NCBI GenBank assembly: GCA_020026215.1
Contig: JAHHQT010000108.1
Span: 1 to 5,308 of the forward strand
Length of the DNA stretch: 5,308 nucleotides
Direction of reading: 5' to 3'
Source of the DNA: Muribaculaceae bacterium
GTDB lineage: Bacteria; Bacteroidota; Bacteroidia; Bacteroidales; Muribaculaceae
The notes under the pieces were generated by a model, which saw only the letters and a list, made by a program, of their open reading frames with translations, had not been told where the DNA came from and searched no databases. A program made the position numbers and the translations under genes. This document shows, piece by piece, positions 1 to 5,308 of the stretch; within the stretch, counting starts at the first letter, position 1; each line of letters starts with the position of its first letter.

Positions 1-1355
1 AATTAAACAATGAAGAGACATTCGATATTAAATCAATGGGATTCAGATATGGAACTCCAGAAGCAACCGATTTCTCTGTAAACGTACACAAGACTTTAGC
101 TGTTGCTGCATATAATTCTTCCGTAAACTTGGCTAAGGAACGTGGAGCATTTGAAATCTTTGATGCAAAAAGAGAAAAGAACAATCCATTCATCAAACGT
201 TTGAAAGAAGCAGATCCTGAAATGTACGAAAACATGTTGAAATACGGTCGTCGTAATATCGCATGTTTGACAATTGCACCTACAGGAACAACAAGTTTGA
301 TGACACAAACCACATCTGGGATTGAACCTGTATTCATGCCAGTTTACAAGAGAAGAAGAAAGGTTAATCCTAATGACCCTAACGTAAGAATCGACTATGT
401 TGACGAAACTGGAGACGCATTTGAAGAATACATTGTTTATCACCACAAATTCATTAAATGGATGGAAGTGAACGGTTTCGAGGTAAAACATGACTATTCA
501 CAAGAAGAAATTGATGCGTTGATTGAAAAATCACCATATTACAAAGCTACATCTAATGACATTGACTGGATGGAGAAAGTAAACATGCAAGGCCGTATTC
601 AAAAATGGGTTGATCACTCAATCAGTGTAACCATCAACTTGCCTTCAGATGTAAGCGAATCTCTAATCAACGATTTGTATCTTCAAGCTTGGAAAGCAGG
701 ATGTAAAGGTTGTACAGTATATCGTGACGGCTCTCGATCAGGTGTATTAATTGCTACTCAAAAAGAAAAAAAGAAACAAGAACCGGTTATCGCTGTTGAA
801 GAGCATGAAGTTTTGAAACGTCCGATAGAATTGGATGCCGATGTTGTAAGATTCCAAAACAATAAAGAGAAATGGATTGCATTCATCGGTTTGGTAAACG
901 ACAAACCGTACGAAATCTTCACAGGTTTGGCTGATGACGAAGATGGTATCTTCTGTCCTAAATCTGTAAGTAAAGGTAAGATTATCAAAGCTATTGATGA
1001 AAACGGCAACAAACGCTATGACTTCCAATTTATTAACAAACGTGGATATAAAACAACTATTGAAGGTTTGTCTGACAAATTCAACCCTGAGTATTGGAAC
1101 TATGCTAAATTGATTTCAGGCGTGCTTCGTTATGGCATGCCTATCAACCAAGTTATCAAACTTGTCAGCGGTTTGGAATTGAACAGTGAGTCTATCAATA
1201 CTTGGAAAATGGGTGTCGAACGCGCGTTGAAGAAATATCTTCCAAACGGGACACAGGCAAGTGGTCAGAAATGCCCGAATTGTGGTCAGGAAACACTTAT
1301 CTATCAGGAAGGTTGCTTGATTTGTACATCTTGTGGAACTTCCAGATGCGGATAG
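1..1355 (+). CDS. nrdJ: Adenosylcobalamin-dependent (class II) ribonucleoside-diphosphate reductase, C-terminal part; 5' end outside window
   Basis: Class II ribonucleotide reductase reduces ribonucleotides to deoxyribonucleotides, using adenosylcobalamin to generate the active-site thiyl radical; it acts in the cytoplasm and needs no oxygen. The frame is open from base 3 (codons reading LNNEETFDIKS before the first ATG at 36), so that ATG is internal and about half of a family protein of roughly 800-850 residues is visible. Counting from the ATG, seen motifs are RYGTPEA (4-10), the substrate-phosphate loop APTGTTS (81-87), QKWVDHSISVTINLP (189-203) and GCKGCTVYRDGSRSG (222-236). Residues about 262-400 resemble the extra C-terminal domain of long NrdJ proteins. 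The tail has six cysteines (413, 416, 427, 430, 433, 438) spaced CxxC-x10-CxxCxxC-x4-C. By family knowledge this tail carries the redox cysteines that re-reduce the active site, and may also bind metal. The radical cysteine lies upstream of the window. It ends in TAG and is followed by a terminator. Family assignment is firm; cofactor class is inferred from family resemblance. Confidence 0.93.
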   Translation, partial: LNNEETFDIKSMGFRYGTPEATDFSVNVHKTLAVAAYNSSVNLAKERGAFEIFDAKREKNNPFIKRLKEADPEMYENMLKYGRRNIACLTIAPTGTTSLMTQTTSGIEPVFMPVYKRRRKVNPNDPNVRIDYVDETGDAFEEYIVYHHKFIKWMEVNGFEVKHDYSQEEIDALIEKSPYYKATSNDIDWMEKVNMQGRIQKWVDHSISVTINLPSDVSESLINDLYLQAWKAGCKGCTVYRDGSRSGVLIATQKEKKKQEPVIAVEEHEVLKRPIELDADVVRFQNNKEKWIAFIGLVNDKPYEIFTGLADDEDGIFCPKSVSKGKIIKAIDENGNKRYDFQFINKRGYKTTIEGLSDKFNPEYWNYAKLISGVLRYGMPINQVIKLVSGLELNSESINTWKMGVERALKKYLPNGTQASGQKCPNCGQETLIYQEGCLICTSCGTSRCG

Positions 1356-1371
1356 CCTAATAAAATAAACA

Positions 1372-1434
1372 AGTGCAAGATACAGGCGGATTTTAAAATA
1401 ATATTTGGAATTTGCCTGTATCTCACTTTTTATT
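1372..1434 (+). terminator. Probable intrinsic terminator of nrdJ
   Basis: Left arm AGTGCAAGATACAGGC (1372-1387) pairs with right arm GCCTGTATCTCACT (1414-1427). This gives 10 consecutive pairs plus 4 outer pairs, with a 2-nt CA bulge on the left side. The right arm runs straight into TTTTATT (1428-1434). The structure begins 16 bases after the nrdJ stop codon. The loop of 26 bases is longer and more A+T-rich than in a textbook terminator and contains a small self-complementary piece (ATTTTAAAAT, 1390-1399). Termination is therefore likely but perhaps not complete. It separates nrdJ from malQ, suggesting that the two are not an operon. Confidence 0.7.
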
Positions 1435-1487
1435 ACTAACTTAGCAGAAAATTGATTCACTAATAATAACCTAAAATTAGAATTTAC
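1435..1487 (+). promoter_or_regulatory. Presumed promoter and leader region of malQ, boxes not resolved
   Basis: Because a terminator precedes it, malQ should have its own promoter close to here, possibly overlapping the stem-loop. The stretch is very A+T-rich. A TTG at 1452-1454 followed 17 bases later by TAAAATTA (1472-1479) is only a loose match to the Bacteroidetes -33/-7 pattern (TTTG and TAnnTTTG, normally about 19-21 bases apart), so I do not claim exact boxes. There is no Shine-Dalgarno sequence before the ATG; the last 17 bases are A/T-rich, as is usual in Bacteroidetes leaders. This entry is inference from position, not from a recognised motif. Confidence 0.3.
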
Positions 1488-4157
1488 ATGAAACTATCTT
1501 TTAATATTGATTACCATACAAATTGGGGAGAATCAGTATATATAGTAGGTAATATTAAAGAATTAGGTAACGACAATGAGAATGCTGCAATCAAGATGAA
1601 TTATAATGATGGTTGTTGGTCATTATCCATTGATGTAACAGGTATCAGCGATTTCCACTATCGTTACTTTGTAAAAAACGAATCCGGCTACATTCGTCGT
1701 GAATGGGGAAAACCACACAAGGTAAGCGCCGGTAAAAAATTGAGAACACATATTCTTTTGGATAGTTGGCAAGATCAGCCAATTGACAAATCGTTCTATT
1801 CATCAATGTTTACTGATGCCATTTTTCACAGAGAAGCATCAAAGCCTATTGAATTGACTGCTAATTCTGTAGAATTAAGAGTCTTTGCGCCATCTGTTCG
1901 CACTGATGAGTATTTGGCGATTGTGGGCAGAACTGAAGCGTTGGGAAGATGGAATGCCGAGAAGTCATTGGAAATGAACGATGCAAATTTCCCAGAATGG
2001 ACCATTGTTCTTCCTTTGAAGGATTTGGAAATGCCAACAGAATATAAATTCATCAAAATAAACCGTGTTACAGGTAAAGTAACTTGGGAATTGACTCAAA
2101 ACAGAATTCTTGATGTTGCTGTTCCAACAAACAAGACAACAGCAATCACTATTTCTGGTTTGAAATTCAATGATTCATCAGATATTTGGAAAGGAGCAGG
2201 TACAGCAATTCCTGTTTTCTCTATTCGTACAGAAAAGGATTTTGGAGTAGGGGACTTTGAAAGTATCAAGTCAATGGTAGATTGGTTGGCTATGTCTGGT
2301 CAAAAAGTATTGCAAATTTTGCCAATCAACGACACAACAATGACCAATACATGGACTGACTCATATCCATACAATGCCAATTCTACATTTGCATTGCATC
2401 CAATGTACATCCACCTACAATCAGTAGGTACTCTTCCTGATAAAAACAGACAAAAATATTTTGATGATTTGGCTAAAGAATTGAATAATCTTCCTCAAGT
2501 GGACTATGAAAGAGTCAATCAAGCTAAATCTCAATTCTTAAAAGAACTTTTTGAAGCTCAAAAGGATAACCTAAAATCAGACAAGACTTACAAGGCTTTC
2601 CTTGAAAAGAACTTATATTGGTTGAAATCTTATGCTGCATTTTGCGTATTGAGAGACGAATTTAGCACTCCTGATTTCAACGAATGGAAAGAATATGCAC
2701 AATACGACAATGATTTAATTGACAAGTTCTGCAAAGAAAAAAGCGATGAAATCAATTTCATCTATTATCAACAATATCATTTGGACAAACAATTGAGAGA
2801 TGCACGCGATTACGCCCATGCTCACAATGTCGTTTTGAAAGGAGATATTCCTATCGGTATCAGTAGAACAGGTGCTGATGCTTGGGTATATCCGAGATTG
2901 TTCAACATGGATTGTCAAGCGGGTGCACCACCTGATGACTTCTCTGTCCTTGGTCAAAACTGGGGTTTCCCAACCTATAATTGGGAAGAAATGCAAAAAG
3001 ACGGTTTCAATTGGTGGAAGAACCGTATGAGAAAGATGTCGGAATATTTCGATTTATACAGAATCGACCATATTCTTGGTTTCTTTAGAATTTGGCAAAT
3101 ACCGATGACTGCCGTTCATGGATTGTTAGGCTTATTCAATCCTGCAATGCCTTATACTCCAGAAGAAATGCGTAATAACTACGATTTCTGGATTGATGTG
3201 GACCTTCAAACGAAACCGTACATTAGAAATTACTTCATTACAGATTTCTTTGGCGAATATACAGAAGAGGTTAAAGCTGAATTCTTGGAAGAAATCAGTT
3301 ATGGACGTTATCAATTGAAAGAATTTGTTGATAATCAGATTAAAGTTGTTGAATACTTCAAAAATAAAGAGGATAACGCGAAAAACAATAGAATCCGTGA
3401 TGGTTTGATGGGCTTGATTGATGACGTATTGTTCATTGAAGACCCAATTCAAAAGGGTAAATATCACCCTCGTATCTCGGCTCAATTCACATATATATAT
3501 CGCTCATTGAACGACTATGAACGTTGGTGCTTTGACAGACTTTACAACGATTTCTTCTATCATCGTCACAATGACTTCTGGTATGGCAAGGCTATGACCA
3601 AACTACCGGCATTGGTAAATTCAACTGATATGTTGGTTTGCGGTGAAGATTTAGGCATGATTCCTGATTGCGTTCCGGCAGTCATGAACGAATTGAAAAT
3701 TTTGTCTTTGGAAATCCAACGTATGCCTAAAGACCCTAAAGAAGAATTTGGCAATCCGTACAATTATCCATATTTGTCAGTATGTACAACATCTACTCAC
3801 GATATGGGTGGCATTCGTCAATGGTGGGAAGAAAATTCTGAAAAGACCCAACACTTCTTTAATAATATGTTGCACAAAGGCGGTCAAGCTCCATATTTCG
3901 CAGAACCCTGGATTTGTGACATCATTATTAGCCAGCATTTGGAATCGCCTGCTATGCTTTCTATTTTGCCTTGGCAAGACTGGATGTCCATTGACGGCAG
4001 ACTGAGAAGAGAAAATCCAAAAGACGAACAAATCAACATTCCGGCTATCTCTCGTCACTACTGGAGATACAGAATGCACATTACCGTAGAATCTTTGATG
4101 AAAGAGACAGAATTCAATCAAATCATTAAAGACAAGATTAAATATAGCGGACGTTAA
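1488..4157 (+). CDS. malQ: 4-alpha-glucanotransferase (GH77, amylomaltase/DPE2-like) with two N-terminal CBM20 modules
   Basis: This cytoplasmic enzyme moves alpha-1,4-glucan segments between malto-oligosaccharides and glucose or glucan acceptors (EC 2.4.1.25), serving maltose and starch or glycogen metabolism. It is complete at 889 residues. Two CBM20-like starch-binding modules come first (about 1-105 and 126-225; the second has ALGRWN at 151-156 and Trp171 and Trp200). The GH77 barrel starts near WKGAG (234-238) and has LPINDTT (278-284), YPYNANS (293-299) and DIPIG (453-457). By family alignment the nucleophile is Asp527 in RIDH, with invariant Arg525; the acid/base is Glu720 in CGEDLG; the third carboxylate is Asp772 in THD. 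Nucleophile and acid/base are 193 residues apart, against 47 in the Thermus enzyme (Asp293, Glu340), so about 145 residues are inserted there, as in plant DPE2. The ATG at 1488 is chosen because the first CBM20 strand begins immediately after it. It lacks a Shine-Dalgarno sequence. It is flanked by terminators, so probably transcribed alone. No signal peptide is seen. Preference for maltose as donor is inferred only. Confidence 0.95.
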   Translation: MKLSFNIDYHTNWGESVYIVGNIKELGNDNENAAIKMNYNDGCWSLSIDVTGISDFHYRYFVKNESGYIRREWGKPHKVSAGKKLRTHILLDSWQDQPIDKSFYSSMFTDAIFHREASKPIELTANSVELRVFAPSVRTDEYLAIVGRTEALGRWNAEKSLEMNDANFPEWTIVLPLKDLEMPTEYKFIKINRVTGKVTWELTQNRILDVAVPTNKTTAITISGLKFNDSSDIWKGAGTAIPVFSIRTEKDFGVGDFESIKSMVDWLAMSGQKVLQILPINDTTMTNTWTDSYPYNANSTFALHPMYIHLQSVGTLPDKNRQKYFDDLAKELNNLPQVDYERVNQAKSQFLKELFEAQKDNLKSDKTYKAFLEKNLYWLKSYAAFCVLRDEFSTPDFNEWKEYAQYDNDLIDKFCKEKSDEINFIYYQQYHLDKQLRDARDYAHAHNVVLKGDIPIGISRTGADAWVYPRLFNMDCQAGAPPDDFSVLGQNWGFPTYNWEEMQKDGFNWWKNRMRKMSEYFDLYRIDHILGFFRIWQIPMTAVHGLLGLFNPAMPYTPEEMRNNYDFWIDVDLQTKPYIRNYFITDFFGEYTEEVKAEFLEEISYGRYQLKEFVDNQIKVVEYFKNKEDNAKNNRIRDGLMGLIDDVLFIEDPIQKGKYHPRISAQFTYIYRSLNDYERWCFDRLYNDFFYHRHNDFWYGKAMTKLPALVNSTDMLVCGEDLGMIPDCVPAVMNELKILSLEIQRMPKDPKEEFGNPYNYPYLSVCTTSTHDMGGIRQWWEENSEKTQHFFNNMLHKGGQAPYFAEPWICDIIISQHLESPAMLSILPWQDWMSIDGRLRRENPKDEQINIPAISRHYWRYRMHITVESLMKETEFNQIIKDKIKYSGR

Positions 4158-4164
4158 TCGAACG

Positions 4165-4222
4165 ATACATACAAATAAAAAAAGATGATGCAAATGCATC
4201 ATCTTTTTTTATTTGTATGTAT
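4165..4222. terminator. Bidirectional intrinsic terminator between the convergent malQ and fumarase genes
   Basis: A perfect 28-bp inverted repeat: the left arm 4165-4192 and the right arm 4195-4222 are exact reverse complements, leaving AA (4193-4194) at the centre; in RNA the realistic loop is AAAT closed by G-C. The inner stem is GATGATGC/GCATCATC, flanked by seven A on the left and seven T on the right, then by a paired outer ACATACAAAT segment. Read on either strand, the compact GC-containing hairpin is followed by a run of U, as an intrinsic terminator requires. It lies 7 bases past the malQ stop and 11 bases past the fumarase stop, so it can serve both genes. Confidence 0.93.
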
Positions 4223-4233
4223 TAAGAATCAGT

Positions 4234-5308
4234 TTATTTGTTCAAAGCGCAATCAGAACATCTTGGTTTGATTTGTTTAAAGAAGTCATTACCTTTATTA
4301 TCGACAAGGATAAATGCAGGGAAGTTCTCAACAGTGATTTTCCAAATGGCTTCCATACCCAATTCAGGATATTCAACACATTCGATGCTCTTAATATTGT
4401 TTTTAGCCAAAATTGCAGCAGGACCACCGATACTACCCAAGTAGAAACCACCATGTTTTTGACAAGCATCAGTCACTTGTTGTGAACGGTTACCTTTAGC
4501 AAGCATAATCATGCTACCGCCGTGGCTTTGGAATAGGTCAACATAAGGGTCCATACGGCCTGCAGTTGTCGGGCCCATAGAACCACATGCATAACCTTCC
4601 GGAGTTTTGGCAGGGCCAGCATAATAAATAGGGTGATTCTTGATATATTCTGGCAAATCTTCACCATTGTCCAAACGTTCTTTCAATTTGGCGTGAGCGA
4701 TATCACGACCTACAATGATTGTACCATTCAAAGAAAGACGAGTTGAAACAGGATATTTGTCCAATTCTTTCAAAACTTCAGACATAGGTTGGTCCAAATT
4801 GATTTGAACAGCATCGCCTTCACCAGCTTGTCTCAATGCCTCAGGGATCAATTCACCTGGATTTGCATCCAATTTTTCAATCCAAATACCGTCTTTGTTA
4901 ATTTTACATTTGATATTACGGTCAGCAGAACAAGAAACGCCCAAACCCACAGGACAAGAAGCACCGTGACGAGGCAAGCGAATGATTCTGACATCATGTG
5001 CCAAGTATTTACCACCGAATTGTGCACCAAGACCGATGTTATGAGCTTCTTTCAATACTTCTTTTTCCAATTCAACATCACGGAATGCTCTACCAGTTTC
5101 ATCACCTGTAGTAGGAAGATTGTCATAGTAGTGAGTTGATGCCAATTTAACTGTCAAAAGGTTCTTTTCAGCAGAAGTACCACCGATTACAAATGCAATG
5201 TGATAAGGAGGGCAGGCTGCTGTACCAAGAGTCTTCATCTTAGCCACCAAGAAAGGAACCAATGTCTTAGGGTTCAAGATTGCCTTAGTTTCTTGATACA
5301 AATATGAT
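4234..5308 (-). CDS. fumA: Class I (iron-sulfur) fumarate hydratase, C-terminal two thirds; 5' end outside window
   Basis: Class I fumarase interconverts fumarate and L-malate in the cytoplasm with an oxygen-sensitive [4Fe-4S] cluster. The visible part closely resembles E. coli FumA/FumB, which are about 548 residues. The frame stays open to the edge: codons for SY precede a TTG at 5301-5299, giving SYLYQETKA as in the family's internal segment. That TTG is therefore not the start, and roughly 190 N-terminal residues, including the first cluster cysteine, are missing. Counting the TTG as residue 1, Cys30 (ACPPYH) and Cys124 (GVSCSADRN) match cluster ligands Cys252 and Cys346 of Leishmania major fumarase. 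His112, Arg199, Thr245, Arg249 and Lys269 match its His334, Arg421, Thr467, Arg471 and Lys491, all with identical spacing (as I recall that numbering). The N-terminal domain ends near 145 and the C-terminal domain starts near 160. The tail ends in a CxxC (348, 351), also seen in E. coli FumA. It converges on malQ and shares its terminator. The choice between the fumA and fumB names is arbitrary outside enterobacteria. Confidence 0.95.
   Translation of the reverse strand, partial: SYLYQETKAILNPKTLVPFLVAKMKTLGTAACPPYHIAFVIGGTSAEKNLLTVKLASTHYYDNLPTTGDETGRAFRDVELEKEVLKEAHNIGLGAQFGGKYLAHDVRIIRLPRHGASCPVGLGVSCSADRNIKCKINKDGIWIEKLDANPGELIPEALRQAGEGDAVQINLDQPMSEVLKELDKYPVSTRLSLNGTIIVGRDIAHAKLKERLDNGEDLPEYIKNHPIYYAGPAKTPEGYACGSMGPTTAGRMDPYVDLFQSHGGSMIMLAKGNRSQQVTDACQKHGGFYLGSIGGPAAILAKNNIKSIECVEYPELGMEAIWKITVENFPAFILVDNKGNDFFKQIKPRCSDCALNK

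Noticed and set aside
96..491. Open frame of 131 codons on the minus strand inside nrdJ
   Set aside because: Lies fully antisense to strongly conserved reductase sequence, is a low-complexity Phe/Cys/Val-rich translation, and has no recognisable domain; a shadow frame.
1116..1460. Minus-strand frame of 114 codons covering the nrdJ end and the intergenic gap
   Set aside because: Runs antisense through the conserved cysteine tail and through the terminator stem, and its translation resembles no family known to me.
1452..1479. Possible Bacteroidetes-type promoter (TTG, then TAAAATTA)
   Set aside because: The -7 box misses consensus bases and the 17-base gap is shorter than the usual 19-21; in such A+T-rich sequence a partial match is expected by chance. 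Mentioned only as a presumed promoter region.
3488..3500. Short AT-dinucleotide run (ATATATATAT)
   Set aside because: It encodes in-frame conserved residues of MalQ (TYIYRS) and is too short to be a meaningful repeat.
3120..3590. The long MalQ segment between catalytic residues as a possible foreign insertion or inserted gene
   Set aside because: The frame is continuous, base composition is like the rest of the gene, and the insertion position matches that known for DPE2-type enzymes, so it is an ancestral domain feature.
3777..4202. Minus-strand frame of 141 codons at the malQ end, in the same direction as the fumarase gene
   Set aside because: It would start inside the bidirectional terminator hairpin and lie antisense to the conserved GH77 C-terminus; the translation has no recognisable motif.
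4789..5139. Plus-strand frame of 116 codons inside the fumarase gene
   Set aside because: Antisense to the cluster-binding region of fumarase, which explains every base here; no independent coding signal.

Overview
This window is an ordinary housekeeping stretch of an A+T-rich bacterial chromosome. It most likely comes from the Bacteroidetes, probably an anaerobic or microaerophilic Bacteroidales-like species. The main reasons are the combination of genes (a B12-dependent ribonucleotide reductase with a cysteine-rich tail, a DPE2-like 4-alpha-glucanotransferase with two starch-binding modules, and an oxygen-sensitive class I fumarase) and the A-rich leader without a Shine-Dalgarno sequence before the one visible start codon. 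The genus cannot be told from this sequence.

Layout: positions 1-1355 (+) hold the C-terminal half of nrdJ, which runs in from the left edge. A stem-loop with a T-rich tail at 1372-1434 ends that transcript. Positions 1488-4157 (+) hold a complete malQ of 889 codons. A perfect 28-bp inverted repeat at 4165-4222 lies between malQ and the next gene and can act as a terminator on both strands. Positions 4234-5308 (-) hold the C-terminal two thirds of a class I fumarate hydratase, whose 5' end lies beyond the right edge. The only non-coding gaps are 132 bp and 76 bp, and each carries a terminator.

The three genes look like independent transcription units rather than an operon. nrdJ supplies deoxyribonucleotides for DNA synthesis, malQ remodels malto-oligosaccharides and maltose during starch or glycogen use, and fumarase works in the fumarate/malate branch of central metabolism. 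The first two point the same way but are separated by a terminator; the third converges on malQ.

I found no mobile element, CRISPR array, tRNA, rRNA, riboswitch or unexplained gene, and nothing I would call an undescribed system. The points most worth a second look are the plant-DPE2-like architecture of MalQ, the unusually long perfect bidirectional terminator, and the misleading internal TTG that could be mistaken for the fumarase start.
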